From Mycobacterium parmense (lineage in GTDB: Bacteria; Actinomycetota; Actinomycetes; Mycobacteriales; Mycobacteriaceae), in the NCBI RefSeq assembly GCF_010730575.1, contig NZ_AP022614.1:3410001-3474000 (forward strand): DNA of 64,000 nt, given 5' to 3'. The notes under the pieces are model-generated. The model saw only the letters and a program-made list of their open reading frames with translations, had not been told where the DNA came from and made no database searches. The position numbers and the translations under genes are program-made. Within the stretch, counting starts at the first letter, position 1. Each line of letters begins with the position of its first letter. Shown piece after piece: positions 8,410-18,156 of this stretch.

Positions 8410-11037
8410 TCAGGATGCCGCTTCGGCGATCACCAGGACGGCCGACCTGCTGACGCTCTGGCCCACCGTGGTGGCCAGGAACACCACGTAGTAGTCCTCG
8501 GGCACGCCGGGCGCCACGGAGATCGGGACGGTGACCGCGGCCGACCCGTCGGCGCCGAATTGTCCCGACACGGGCGCCGCGGTGACGCCGGCGTCCGATG
8601 ACGTGCCGGTCACCGAGTAGCCGCCCGGGCCGTCAACCATCCGCGCAACGTCCAGCGTCACCGCTCCTTTGGCGCCCGGTGCGATCGTGACGACGGGACG
8701 GGCGATATTGGCCGCCACCGCCGAGCTGCCGGCACCGAACGATGGCGGTGCACTGGATTCGCTTGTCCCCCAGGACTTGTCCGGATACATCGCGAGCGAG
8801 AACGTGAGGTCGCCGCCGTCGCGGATCACCGATTCCGGAACCCAGGTGTGGTCGGTGGCCCGGCGGTCGATGCTGAGCCCACTGATGTATTTCAGGGGCA
8901 TGGGCCCGGACGCGCCCGGCGCCGAGATGCGCATGGATCTGCCCGCGGGAAGGGCGATCACGACGCGGTCGAACACCGGGGCGCTCACGGTGAGGATGGG
9001 CACGCCCGGGGTGGCGGGATACAGGCCGAGCGCGGCCCACACATACCAGCCGGCCATGGCCCCCAGGTCGTCGTTGCCCGGTTCGCCGTCGGACGTCGGG
9101 CCGAACAGCCCGCGCACCCGGTCGACCATGCGCTGGGTCTTCCACGGCTGGCCGACGTAGTTGTACAGCCAGGGCACGCCGAAACCCGGTTCGTTCCCGG
9201 CCCACAGGTAGGGCTCGTTCGGGCCGACGTTGAGCCTTTCGGTGAAGCGGTCGAGACGGGCGGCCACCGCGCCGCGGCCACCGAGCGCGGTCACCAGGCC
9301 GGCGACGTTGTGCGGGACCCACCAGACGTATTGCGCGGCGTTGCCCTCGTCGAATCCGTCCTGCCCGAAGTTCGATGGATTCGTCGCGAAACCCGGCCCG
9401 GGTGCGAAGAATCCGGCCGCGCTGCGCGGCGAGATGTAACGGGTGCTGGGGTTGAACAGGTGCTGCCAGTATTGCGCCCGGTTCTGGAATTCGGCGGCTG
9501 TCGCGCCGTCCCCGAGCGCGTCGGCGAACCGGGAGATGGCGAAGTCGTCCACCGACCACTCGAGGGTGATCGACGCGTCGGCGATCCAGCCATCGTTGCC
9601 GAATTCTCTTGTGTGAGGAGCATATTGAAGCCGTTGATAGGTGCCCACCCCCGGTCGCTCGACGTAGCCGCCCAACCCCACGCCACCCTTGGTCGCCGCG
9701 TTCACCATGTGGCGCAGGGCGGCGCCGACGTCGAAATCCCTGGCCCCATAGACGTACAGGTTCACCATCAGCGGAACCACGCTGTCCCCGCTCATCTCAC
9801 CCGTCGCGGCGTTGGCGAACGCCCAGCGCGGCAGCGCCCCGCTCTGTTCGGCGTCGTTGACCAGCGACTGGGCCATGTCGCCGGCTCGCTCCGGGAACAG
9901 CAGCGCCTGCAGGGCGGCCAGGCACCGGTAGGTGTCCCAGTCCGAGAAGTTGGCGTACTGCGTGTGCCCGGCGGGCAGGGTGTGGATGGCGCCGTCGAAC
10001 CCGAGGTAGCGTCCGTCGGCGTCGTTGAAGGTGTTGGGGTTCAACAGCGAGTGATACAGCGCCGTGTAGAAGGTCTCCGTCCTCCCGCGGTCGCGTCCCG
10101 CCACCAAGATGCGCGACAGGGCGGCGTTCCACTGCGTCGCGGCGGCGGCACGGATGTCGTCGAAGCCGGCGTTGCCCTCGGCCGCCAGGTTGGCCCGCGC
10201 CCCGGCGACGCTGACGTAGGAGATCGCGGTCCGCACCTCGACCACCGATCCCGCCGGGAATTCGACGTAGCCGCCGCTGTACGGCGAGGCCGCGCCGCGG
10301 GCACCGGCGTAGACCGCGGCGCCGTCCCAGGTGCCGTACGAGCTGAACGGCCGGCTGAACTCCATGGCGAAATAGACGGTGTAGGTGTTGGGCTTCCCGC
10401 AGAACCCACCGCTGGTGGCCCATCCGCTGATCGTGGTGTTGTCGTCACCGATCTGGATGGTGGCGCGCGAATTGCCGGCCAGCGACGCGCCCGAGCGCAC
10501 GTGCAGCAGGGCGGGCCGCCCGTCGTGCGGGTAGCTGAACCGGCCGACACCGGTGCGGGCGGTCGCGGTGAGTTCGGCGGTGACACCGGTCTGCGGGAAC
10601 CGCACCGTGTAGTAGCCGGGCACGCCGCGCTCGCTGTCGTCGTGGGCGATTTCCTCCCACGCGTCCCAGGGGTGCGACCCGATCTCCTCGGTGGTGGGCA
10701 GCATCGAGATGTCGCCGAACGCGGCGCACCCCACCGACGCGTGGGTCATGCTGAAGCCGGTGGAGCGCGGGTTGTCGTAGTTGTAGCCGGCGTAGTTGCC
10801 CACGGTGTCCGGCGAGTACTGCACCATGCCGAACGGCAACGAGGCGCCGGGGAAGTTGTTGATCTCCCCGACCGTCTCGCCGCCCGTCCCGGTGCCGATG
10901 AGCGTGGCGACGTGGTCGACCGGGTCGGTTACGAACGCGGGCGGACCGTCGTAGGCGGCGGGCGGGGCCGCCGCGACGAACGCCAGGAAGACCGCCGACG
11001 CCGCGACGAGCGCAGCGAGGGCCCTTCGCGACCGCAT
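8410..11037 (-). CDS. Secreted GH92-family alpha-1,2-mannosidase
   Basis: Exported glycoside hydrolase of 875 aa, probably the Rv0584 equivalent. A Sec signal peptide covers residues 1-27 ([21 protein letters not shown]). GH92 landmarks are clear: [19 protein letters not shown] near the N-terminus, [37 protein letters not shown], and [18 protein letters not shown]. The last 130 residues form an extra beta-rich domain. GH92 enzymes are calcium-dependent and inverting and remove alpha-mannose, so a role in trimming mycobacterial mannans, lipomannan or host glycans is plausible. It is convergent with the membrane protein upstream in the window. Confidence 0.9.
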   Translation of the reverse strand: MRSRRALAALVAASAVFLAFVAAAPPAAYDGPPAFVTDPVDHVATLIGTGTGGETVGEINNFPGASLPFGMVQYSPDTVGNYAGYNYDNPRSTGFSMTHASVGCAAFGDISMLPTTEEIGSHPWDAWEEIAHDDSERGVPGYYTVRFPQTGVTAELTATARTGVGRFSYPHDGRPALLHVRSGASLAGNSRATIQIGDDNTTISGWATSGGFCGKPNTYTVYFAMEFSRPFSSYGTWDGAAVYAGARGAASPYSGGYVEFPAGSVVEVRTAISYVSVAGARANLAAEGNAGFDDIRAAAATQWNAALSRILVAGRDRGRTETFYTALYHSLLNPNTFNDADGRYLGFDGAIHTLPAGHTQYANFSDWDTYRCLAALQALLFPERAGDMAQSLVNDAEQSGALPRWAFANAATGEMSGDSVVPLMVNLYVYGARDFDVGAALRHMVNAATKGGVGLGGYVERPGVGTYQRLQYAPHTREFGNDGWIADASITLEWSVDDFAISRFADALGDGATAAEFQNRAQYWQHLFNPSTRYISPRSAAGFFAPGPGFATNPSNFGQDGFDEGNAAQYVWWVPHNVAGLVTALGGRGAVAARLDRFTERLNVGPNEPYLWAGNEPGFGVPWLYNYVGQPWKTQRMVDRVRGLFGPTSDGEPGNDDLGAMAGWYVWAALGLYPATPGVPILTVSAPVFDRVVIALPAGRSMRISAPGASGPMPLKYISGLSIDRRATDHTWVPESVIRDGGDLTFSLAMYPDKSWGTSESSAPPSFGAGSSAVAANIARPVVTIAPGAKGAVTLDVARMVDGPGGYSVTGTSSDAGVTAAPVSGQFGADGSAAVTVPISVAPGVPEDYYVVFLATTVGQSVSRSAVLVIAEAAS

Positions 11038-11107
11038 AGCTGTCTCTTACTGCATCACCCGCGGTTGCGGGGTGTTTCGCCGCGAATGACTCATGGCGGC
11101 GCGTCGC

Positions 11108-11788
11108 TCAGGCGTTGTCGAGACGCACGCGCTGGTGCGCCGTGAGCAACGCCTGGTCGAAGCGCGAGCGGTTGATGACGCCCTGCTTGCCCAGCGCGCA
11201 AAAGTCCGCGTTGATCTGCTCGGCGAGCAACCCCAGCTTCATGTTGCGCACCTGCGACAGCGATTTGAGCAGGTTGAAGGCCGCGCCCTGGTCCATGCCG
11301 TACACCACCATCAGCATGCCCTTGGTCTGGTCGATGCTGCCGCGGCGCTCGGCGATCTCGGCGACCCGTGCCGTGATGTCGTCCTCGGTTTCATGGGTCG
11401 ACGCCGGCGTGACGTCGACGTAGAAGCCGTGCGTGCCGACGACCTCGCCGTCGGCGTCACAGAACTGGTCACCGACGACCACGACCTCGTGGATGACACC
11501 GCCCGTGTCGATGATGCGGTGCCGAGTGCTGTAGGCCTGCCGGCGCCTGGTCATCGCGGCGATGCTCGCGGCCACCTCTCGGCGATCGTCGGGATGCTTG
11601 TGCGAGAGCACCAGCTCGGTGGTCGGCACCACGGTTCCGGGTTGGTAGCCGTGCATGCGCTGCACCTGGTCGGACCACTCCCAGCGCTCGTCTTCGAAGT
11701 AGAAGCGAAACCACCCCACCCGCTGCGGCGCCCCGCCGGCGAGCGCCTGCTCGACCGCGACCGCGTGCCCGTCCAGTTCCCAGGTCAC
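11108..11788 (-). CDS. PAS-ANTAR RNA-binding antiterminator-type regulator
   Basis: Protein of 226 aa from GTG (MTWELDGHAVAVEQAL). Residues about 10-130 form a PAS domain (WEWSDQVQRMHGYQPGTVVP, HKHPDDRREVAASI, FYVDVTP). Residues about 135-200 form an ANTAR domain (IDQTKGMLMVVYGMDQGAAF, NMKLGLLAEQI), which binds tandem RNA hairpins to stop termination. The GTG overlaps the stop of the zinc-ribbon gene as GTGA, so the two are translationally coupled. A longer open frame to 12115 exists but its first 109 codons overlap the zinc-ribbon gene out of frame and carry no domain. Mycobacterial PAS-ANTAR proteins are widespread; the signal is unknown. Confidence 0.85.
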   Translation of the reverse strand: MTWELDGHAVAVEQALAGGAPQRVGWFRFYFEDERWEWSDQVQRMHGYQPGTVVPTTELVLSHKHPDDRREVAASIAAMTRRRQAYSTRHRIIDTGGVIHEVVVVGDQFCDADGEVVGTHGFYVDVTPASTHETEDDITARVAEIAERRGSIDQTKGMLMVVYGMDQGAAFNLLKSLSQVRNMKLGLLAEQINADFCALGKQGVINRSRFDQALLTAHQRVRLDNA

Positions 11789-12138
11789 TGCGCCCGCTCC
11801 GCCACCTCCGGGCCGGCCGCACGGGTTCTCCCGGACTGCCGCGGGACGGCCGCCGCCTGCTGCAGCCGCTCGGCGGACAGGCGGCACAGCTCGCGGGACC
11901 GGTCGACCTGCTCCTGAGAGCGCTGCAGGGAACGCGCGACCGAACGCTGCATCGCGTGGTAGACGTCGGACCCGCCCGACTCCGGCGCGGGTGCGTTCCT
12001 CAGGCGCTCGTGCAGCGTGGCGGCGCGGCGGGCGGTCCGCATCCGGTGCGCCTTCTGCCGGCAGGCCGGCGAACAGTACACGGCGTCGGACCGCGCGGAG
12101 AAGGTGGTGCTGCACACGGCGCAGCTGGTCGCAGCCAT
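11785..12138 (-). CDS. Small treble-clef zinc-ribbon protein
   Basis: Protein of 117 aa. Cys6, Cys9, Cys22 and Cys26 (SCAVCSTTFSARSDAVYCSPAC) with nearby His31 form a C4-type zinc knuckle; the rest is a basic, helical, probably coiled segment (RSVARSLQRSQEQVDRSREL). It overlaps the PAS-ANTAR gene by GTGA and is its obvious partner. No Shine-Dalgarno precedes the ATG; a TAACGT hexamer lies seven bases before it, which suggests a leaderless transcript. A nucleic-acid or protein adaptor role is likely, but I do not recognise a named family. Confidence 0.75.
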   Translation of the reverse strand: MAATSCAVCSTTFSARSDAVYCSPACRQKAHRMRTARRAATLHERLRNAPAPESGGSDVYHAMQRSVARSLQRSQEQVDRSRELCRLSAERLQQAAAVPRQSGRTRAAGPEVAERAQ

Positions 12139-12140
12139 AA

Positions 12141-12154
12141 CTGTTACGTTACAG
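12141..12154 (-). promoter_or_regulatory. Near-palindrome overlapping a leaderless -10 box
   Basis: CTGTAACGTAACAG (minus strand) is a 12-of-14 palindrome containing TAACGT, which lies exactly seven bases before the ATG of the zinc-ribbon gene, as expected for a leaderless mycobacterial promoter. A third GTTAC copy lies further upstream. A repressor bound here would block the -10 element. Confidence 0.35.
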
Positions 12155-12223
12155 GTAGGGCGCCTGCGTTACGGATAGAGAAGGCCGAAAAATTTGACGA
12201 AACCGCCCGAGTTCGCGTGTTGT

Positions 12224-13315
12224 TCACCCATGCGGCGCGGCGCCCGCCGCCGCATGGGTCCAGGTGATCACCGGCCGTGGGTGGCCCGCAGCGGTCACCG
12301 TCCGTCGCACCGTCTCCGCGACGGCGTCCGCCCGCCTGTCCGGCACCAACGCGATCACGCAGCCGCCGAACCCGCCGCCGGTCATCCGGGCGCCCAGCGC
12401 CCCCGCGCGCACCGCGCTGTCGGCGATCAGATCGATGTGTTCGGTGGTGATCCTGAAGTCGTCGCGCATCGAGACATGTGAGGCGTTCAGGATGCGTCCA
12501 GCCTCGACGAAGTCGGCAGCATCGATCGCCGCGGCGAAATCCAGGACCCTGCCGTTCTCGGTGAGCACATGGCGGGCGCGGCGCGCATCGATCGGGTTCC
12601 TGACCGCGTCCAACGACGCGTGTCCGCGGTCCCAGACGTCGCGCAGCGACGACGCCTTCAGGTCGGCGGCCGCCCGCTCGCACGACGCGCGAAGGGCGGC
12701 GTAGTCGCCGCCGGCGTGGTCGTGGCGGGACCGGGAATCGATCAGCAGCAGGGTGAGACCGTGCGCCTGTGGGTCGAACGCCACCGGCGAGACGGTGAGA
12801 TCGCGGAAGTCGATCAGCAGCGCCGTCGCCGGCTCCCCGTACAGCGACGCGAGCTGATCCAGTAAACCCGTTGGGGCACCGACGTATTCGTTCTCGGCCC
12901 GCTGGGCGAGCCGCGCCTGCTCTTTTTTGTCGATGTCGATGCCGCCGGCCGCCGCGATGGCGCCCAGCACCGCGCACTCGAGCGCGGCCGAGGACGACAG
13001 CCCCGATCCCATCTCCACGTCGCTGCTGATCGACATCACGCCCCCGGGCACCCTGTGACCGGCCTCGCGCATCGACCAGACCACGCCCGCCACGTAGGCG
13101 GCCCAGCCGGTCACCTGACCGGGACGCGTGCCGACCGCGAAGCGCACCGCGACGTCCGCCCGCCGGCTTTCCACGGTGATCGCATCGGTGCCGTCCGCGG
13201 TGAACGTGACCACCGTGCGCTGCGGAAGGGCGATCGGCAGCGCGAACCCCAGGTTGTAGTCGGTGTGCTCGCCGATCAGGTTGATGCGCCCGGGCGCGGC
13301 GAACCGGACCGTCAC
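12224..13315 (-). CDS. galK: Galactokinase
   Basis: Leloir-pathway GHMP kinase (galactose + ATP to galactose-1-phosphate), 363 aa. Signature motifs are complete: [13 protein letters not shown] near the N-terminus, [12 protein letters not shown] (ATP phosphate-binding loop) and [15 protein letters not shown] near the C-terminus. The GTG start overlaps the galT stop (GTGA), so translation is coupled; the same frame is open far upstream but that part is antisense-like sequence inside galT. In M. tuberculosis galK and galT lie elsewhere (near Rv0618-Rv0620), so this pair is out of that context. Confidence 0.95.
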   Translation of the reverse strand: MTVRFAAPGRINLIGEHTDYNLGFALPIALPQRTVVTFTADGTDAITVESRRADVAVRFAVGTRPGQVTGWAAYVAGVVWSMREAGHRVPGGVMSISSDVEMGSGLSSSAALECAVLGAIAAAGGIDIDKKEQARLAQRAENEYVGAPTGLLDQLASLYGEPATALLIDFRDLTVSPVAFDPQAHGLTLLLIDSRSRHDHAGGDYAALRASCERAAADLKASSLRDVWDRGHASLDAVRNPIDARRARHVLTENGRVLDFAAAIDAADFVEAGRILNASHVSMRDDFRITTEHIDLIADSAVRAGALGARMTGGGFGGCVIALVPDRRADAVAETVRRTVTAAGHPRPVITWTHAAAGAAPHG

Positions 13316-14466
13316 GCGAGCTCCCGCAGGCGCTGCGCCACAGTCTCCGGTGAGACGTCGCTGATGAAAGCGTCCATCGCCGACTCCGAGGCCGCCAGGT
13401 ACTTGAGCTTGCCGGCGCTGCGCCGGACCGACATCAACTCGACGTGGAAATAGCCTTCGGCCTGGCTGCCGGCGCCCGAATATTGGTGCAGCGCCGACAT
13501 GTAGGGCAACGGAGCCGCATAGATCCGGTCGAACCGCCGCAACACGTCGAGGTAAAGCTCGGTGAACTCGCCGATCTCGTCCTCGTCGAGACCGAGGAGG
13601 TTGGGCACGAACCTGTTCGGGTAGATGTGCACCTCGACCGGCCAGCGCGCGGCGAAGGGCACGAACACGGTGAACCGCTCGGTGCGCGCGATCACGCGGC
13701 TGCCGTCGGCGGCCTCCTGTGCAAGCAGGTCCGCGAAGAGGTTGCCGCCGTGCCTCTTTCGGTGTTCGCGCGCCTGGGACAGCATGGCGGCGGTTCGGGG
13801 CGTCAGGTACGGATACCCGTAGATCTGCCCGTGCGGATGGGTCAGTGTCACCCCGATCTCCTCGCCGCGGTTCTCGAAGCAGAACACCTGCTCGACACCC
13901 GGCAAGCCCATCAGCTCGGTGGTGCGGTGCCGCCACGCCTCGACGACCAGCCGGGCGTGCGCCGGCGCCAGGCCCGCGAACGAGCCGGTGTGGTCGCTGG
14001 AAAAGCAGATCACCTCGGTGCGGCCGATCCCCGGCGCCGCGGCGAAGCCGTCCCCGGCGGGGACGGCGGCCGGGTCGCCGGTGCCGGACAGGCTCGGGAA
14101 ACGGTTCTCGAAGACCGCGACGTCGTAGTCATCGACCGGGATCTCGCCGGTCAGCCCCGTGGGACTCGGGCACAGCGGGCACTGGTCGGCGGGCGGCTTG
14201 TAGGTGCGCTCCTGGCGCAGCGCCGCGATGATCACCCACTGCCCCGTCGTGCGGTCGTACCGCAACTGCGACTGGCCCACGACCCGCTCGGGCAGCGGCC
14301 TGCGGTCGGCGACCGGCGTCGGGCGATGACCCGGCAGCGAGAACAGCAGCAGGTCGCGGCCGTCAGCCAGCTTCGCCCGGGTCGGCGCCGTCACGCTGTC
14401 GAAGACTACCGACCGCCCCGCCCAGCCAACGGCCGCGCTCTGGTGCCGGTCTTGGACGCCGCTCAT
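13312..14466 (-). CDS. galT: Galactose-1-phosphate uridylyltransferase
   Basis: HIT-superfamily enzyme of 384 aa that exchanges UDP-glucose and galactose-1-phosphate. The uridylyl-histidine motif [12 protein letters not shown] is at 209-220 (active His212) and the structural zinc pair is CPLC at 96-99. It is a single intact frame, whereas M. tuberculosis H37Rv has it annotated as two pieces (galTa/galTb). It is the first gene of a galT-galK operon and is divergent from the FUSC membrane protein, with fewer than 50 bp between. Confidence 0.95.
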   Translation of the reverse strand: MSGVQDRHQSAAVGWAGRSVVFDSVTAPTRAKLADGRDLLLFSLPGHRPTPVADRRPLPERVVGQSQLRYDRTTGQWVIIAALRQERTYKPPADQCPLCPSPTGLTGEIPVDDYDVAVFENRFPSLSGTGDPAAVPAGDGFAAAPGIGRTEVICFSSDHTGSFAGLAPAHARLVVEAWRHRTTELMGLPGVEQVFCFENRGEEIGVTLTHPHGQIYGYPYLTPRTAAMLSQAREHRKRHGGNLFADLLAQEAADGSRVIARTERFTVFVPFAARWPVEVHIYPNRFVPNLLGLDEDEIGEFTELYLDVLRRFDRIYAAPLPYMSALHQYSGAGSQAEGYFHVELMSVRRSAGKLKYLAASESAMDAFISDVSPETVAQRLRELA

Positions 14467-14514
14467 CGGGTATCAGTATGGGAGAAGACATGCGCAAACG
14501 AGAGGCGGTCGCGG

Positions 14515-16857
14515 GTGCCCGGTGGATTCGGCGTCGACGAGCGCCAGGTGGGACCCCCCGGGGTCGAGGGGCCGAACCCCGAGGCGACCACCGCGGGGCG
14601 GTCGGTGGCAGCGCTCTACCAGCGCGCCCAGATCTGGACGGTCGGTTCGGATCCGGGTCTACTACGGCTGCGGATGGCGGCCCGGACGACGTTGGCGTTG
14701 GGTTGCTCGTTGCTGGTGCTGTTCCTGCTGACCAAAGCGACGGGTCAACCGTTGACCGTCGCGCTCCTCGGCGCGGTGATCACCATGGTCGCGGCGCGCT
14801 CGGTCAACGAGCCCGACCCCCACCAGCAGCAGATCACGATGGCGCTGCTGCCGTTGCCGGCTGCGGCGTCCATCGTCGCGGCCGCGCTGCTGGCGCCGCA
14901 CAAGCTGGCCGCCGACGCCGCCTTCGTGACGGTGGTGTTCGCCGCCGTCTACGTCCGCCGCTTCGGGGCGCGCGGAAGGGCGCTGGGCATGGTCGCGTTC
15001 ATGGCCTACTTCTTCACCCTGTACCTGCGGGCCAGCCTGCGCGAGTTGCCCTGGCTGGTCGGGGCGGTCCTGGTGGGCACCCTGTGCACGTACGTGATCG
15101 GCACCTACGTGCTGCCCGACCGGCCGGAGCGCGTACTGAGGGCCACCATCCGATCGCTTCGGGCGCGCATGGCGATCGTGGTGGACGGCACCGCGGACGC
15201 CCTGCGGGCCGGGTCGGTCGACGAGCGGCGCCGGCGGCGCATGCGGGTGCGCGTCGCCCGGCTCAACGAGACCGCGCTGATGATGCAGAGCCAGATCGAG
15301 GACAAAGCCAACCCGGCCAACCCTGACAGGGTTTGGCCCGGCGTCAGTGCCGAACGACTGGCGCCGTGGTTGTTCGACGCCGAACTCGCCGTCGAATGGG
15401 TGGCGATCGCCGGTCAGCGTGCCGCCGCCGCACCCGCGATCCCCGGGCCCACCCGGTTGGAACTCGCCGGGGCGCTGACCCAGCTCGCCTTGGCCATCCG
15501 CAACCCGCAGCGCGACGGGCTGCGCCGGGCGGCGGACCGCGCGCAGGGGATTCTCGACCGCCAACCGGGCCCCGCCGACGCGGAGGACACCGGTGCGGCC
15601 GCGGTCCGCCGCCTGGTACTGGCGATCACCGCCGCGGCCCAGGCGACGTCCGACGTCCGGGCACTGGTCGAGCGCACGGCGGCCGCGCACGAAGGACGCG
15701 ACGAGGGTGCCTCCGCCCGGCCGGTCAGCCCCGACGTCGCGGGCGGCCCGGACGTCGCCGACGTCGAAGACACCCCGCAACCCCATGGCGGCCTGCTGCC
15801 CACGACGCGCCAGGCCATTCAGGTGTCCGTCGCCGCGACGCTGGCCATCATCACCGGCGAGTTGGTGTCGCAGTCGCACTGGTACTGGGCCGTGATCGCG
15901 GCTTTCGTCATCTTCGCGGGCACCAACTCGTGGGGCGAGACCTTGACCAAGGGCTGGCAGCGACTGGTCGGCACGGTGCTCGGCGTGCCGTGCGGCGTGC
16001 TGGTCGCCACGCTGCTGTCCGGACACACCACCGCGTCGCTGGTCACGATCTTCGTCTGCCTGTTCTGCGCCTTCTACTTCATGCAGGTCACCTACAGCCT
16101 GATGACCTTCTGGATCACGACCATGCTGGCGCTGATGTACGGCCTGCTCGGGGAATTCACCTTCGACGTGCTGCTGCTGCGCATCGAAGAGACGGCGATC
16201 GGCGCCGTGATCGGTGTGACGGTCGCGATCCTGGTGTTGCCCACCAACGTCAGCACCGTCATCCGGCGGGACGCCCGGGCGTTCCTGACGACGCTGTCGT
16301 CCCTCATCGAGACGAGCGTCGCGACCATGTTCGACGACGACGACAGCGCGAGCCCGACCGAGCAGGCCCGCCAACTCGACCGGGACCTCCAACAGTTCCG
16401 GCTCACCGCGAAGCCGATGCTCTCGGGGATCGCCCGGGCGGGCAGCCGGCGCAGCATCCAGCGCGGCCTGCAACTGTTCACCGCCTGTGACCGCTACGCC
16501 CGCAACCTGGCCCGCAGCAGCGAGCAGTACGAGGACCCGGCGTGCTGCCGCGAGTTGCTGGACGCCGTCACCGACGCCGCCGTGCAGATCCGGCGCAGCA
16601 TCGACGCGCTGGTGTGCGCACTGGACGGCGCCCGCGACGTGACCATCTACCCCGCGGCCGATGCCCTCGACGCCGCCGAGGCGCTGGCCAGGCAGCAGGA
16701 CCGCGACTGCGAACCGGGGCCCAACACGCAGCGACTGCTCACCGCGCTGCACTCGCTGCGCCGCATCGAACGGGCCGTCGTCGCCGCGGCGGCGCGCCTC
16801 GGCGCGGTCGCGGGTTTCAAGGTGCCAGACCAGGCCCAGCGGCTACCATCGGCCTGA
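14515..16857 (+). CDS. FUSC-family (aromatic acid exporter-like) membrane protein
   Basis: Membrane protein of about 780 aa. It has two membrane halves: residues about 55-195 with four or more segments, and residues about 445-600 (QVSVAATLAIITGELVSQSH, WYWAVIAAFVIFAGTNSWGE, VTVAILVLPTNVS), joined by a long soluble linker, with a helical cytoplasmic C-terminus. The second half matches the fusaric-acid-resistance-like (FUSC) domain, so efflux of an aromatic or amphipathic compound is plausible. The GTG start was chosen for the AGAGG nine bases upstream; GTGs at 14548 and 14605 are alternatives. The frame is open upstream but runs antisense to galT. Confidence 0.75.
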   Translation: MPGGFGVDERQVGPPGVEGPNPEATTAGRSVAALYQRAQIWTVGSDPGLLRLRMAARTTLALGCSLLVLFLLTKATGQPLTVALLGAVITMVAARSVNEPDPHQQQITMALLPLPAAASIVAAALLAPHKLAADAAFVTVVFAAVYVRRFGARGRALGMVAFMAYFFTLYLRASLRELPWLVGAVLVGTLCTYVIGTYVLPDRPERVLRATIRSLRARMAIVVDGTADALRAGSVDERRRRRMRVRVARLNETALMMQSQIEDKANPANPDRVWPGVSAERLAPWLFDAELAVEWVAIAGQRAAAAPAIPGPTRLELAGALTQLALAIRNPQRDGLRRAADRAQGILDRQPGPADAEDTGAAAVRRLVLAITAAAQATSDVRALVERTAAAHEGRDEGASARPVSPDVAGGPDVADVEDTPQPHGGLLPTTRQAIQVSVAATLAIITGELVSQSHWYWAVIAAFVIFAGTNSWGETLTKGWQRLVGTVLGVPCGVLVATLLSGHTTASLVTIFVCLFCAFYFMQVTYSLMTFWITTMLALMYGLLGEFTFDVLLLRIEETAIGAVIGVTVAILVLPTNVSTVIRRDARAFLTTLSSLIETSVATMFDDDDSASPTEQARQLDRDLQQFRLTAKPMLSGIARAGSRRSIQRGLQLFTACDRYARNLARSSEQYEDPACCRELLDAVTDAAVQIRRSIDALVCALDGARDVTIYPAADALDAAEALARQQDRDCEPGPNTQRLLTALHSLRRIERAVVAAAARLGAVAGFKVPDQAQRLPSA

Positions 16858-16889
16858 CCGCCACGCCAACGCAGGCGAGGAGACCCGCC

Positions 16890-18140
16890 ATGGCCGCTCC
16901 GCAGCTTCCGCCGGGGTTCGATTTCACCGACCCGGACATCTACGCCCGCGGGCTACCGGTCCAGGAGTTCGCCGAGCTGCGCCGAGTGGCGCCGGTCTGG
17001 TGGAACGAGCAGCCGCCCGGCCAGGGCGGGTTCGGGGACGGCGGCTACTGGGTGGTGACCAAGCACCGCGACATTCGCGACGTCTCGCTGCGCAGCGACG
17101 TCTTCTCGTCGGCGCAGAAGTCGATTGTGCCGCGCTACCGGGAGGACCTGGCGGCGGGCCAGATCGAGGCGGGTCGCGCCTCGATGATCATGATGGACGA
17201 CCCCGAACACAGCCGGCTGCGCAAGATCGTCTCGCGCGCCTTCACGCCGCGCGCCGTCGAGCGGTTGCGCGCCGACCTCGCGGAGCGGGCGCGGCAGATC
17301 ACCGTTCGCGCCGCCGCGCAGGGCTCGGGCGACTTCGTCCGCCAGGTCGCCTGCGAGTTGCCCCTGCAGGCCATCGCGGGCCTGCTCGGCGCACCGCCCG
17401 GGGACTACGAGAAGCTGTTCGACTGGACCAACACCATGATCGGCAGCGACGACCCGGAGTTCGCCGACAACGACGCGCTGGCGTCGGCGGGCGAATTGAT
17501 GTGGTACGCAATGCAATTGGCGTCCCATAAGGTCGAGCACCCCGGCGACGACATCGTCACGGCGCTGGTGCGGGCCGATGCCGAGGGCCAACGGCTCTCC
17601 GAGGCCGAGTTCGGCATGTTCGTGGTCACGCTGGCCGTCGCCGGCAACGAGACCACCCGCAACTCGATCACGCAGGGCATGATGGCCTTCGCCGACTATC
17701 CGGACCAGTGGGAGCTCTTCCGCGCGCAGCGACCCAAGACCGCGGCGGACGAGATCATTCGCTGGGCCACACCCATCACCGCGTTCCAGCGCACCGCCGT
17801 GACCGACACCGAACTGGGCGGGGTGCGGATCGGCAAAGGCCAGCGGGTGGTGCTGTTCTACCGCTCCGCGAACTTCGACGAAGAGGTCTTCGACCACCCG
17901 CACACCTTCGACATCCTGCGGAGCCCCAACCCACACGTCGGATTCGGCGGCACCGGGGCGCACTACTGCATCGGCGCGAACCTGGCGCGCATGACGATCG
18001 ACCTGATGTTCAACGCGATCGCCGACCAGCTGCCCGACCTGCGTCCGGTGGCCGCCCCCGAGCGGCTGCGTTCGCCGTTCATCAACGGCATCAAGCACTG
18101 GCAGGTCGACTACACGGGCCCGCGCCCGGTCGGGCAGTGA
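16890..18140 (+). CDS. Cytochrome P450, CYP125-like (steroid 26/27-hydroxylase family)
   Basis: P450 of 416 aa. Heme-thiolate motif FGGTGAHYCIGANLAR (Cys360), I-helix AGNETTRNS at 251, K-helix ExxR at Glu288-Arg291. It is strikingly like CYP125A1 (Rv3545c): LPPGFDFTDPDIYA at the start, the TRNSITQGMMAFA and RWATPITAFQRTA segments, and GIKHWQVDYTGP at the end. CYP125A1 oxidises the cholesterol side chain at C26/C27. This copy lies outside the cholesterol regulon and next to a FAD monooxygenase, so it may be a paralogue with another sterol-like substrate. The ATG is set by GAGGAG. Confidence 0.9.
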   Translation: MAAPQLPPGFDFTDPDIYARGLPVQEFAELRRVAPVWWNEQPPGQGGFGDGGYWVVTKHRDIRDVSLRSDVFSSAQKSIVPRYREDLAAGQIEAGRASMIMMDDPEHSRLRKIVSRAFTPRAVERLRADLAERARQITVRAAAQGSGDFVRQVACELPLQAIAGLLGAPPGDYEKLFDWTNTMIGSDDPEFADNDALASAGELMWYAMQLASHKVEHPGDDIVTALVRADAEGQRLSEAEFGMFVVTLAVAGNETTRNSITQGMMAFADYPDQWELFRAQRPKTAADEIIRWATPITAFQRTAVTDTELGGVRIGKGQRVVLFYRSANFDEEVFDHPHTFDILRSPNPHVGFGGTGAHYCIGANLARMTIDLMFNAIADQLPDLRPVAAPERLRSPFINGIKHWQVDYTGPRPVGQ

Positions 18141-18156
18141 ATCCGCCGCTCGCGCA

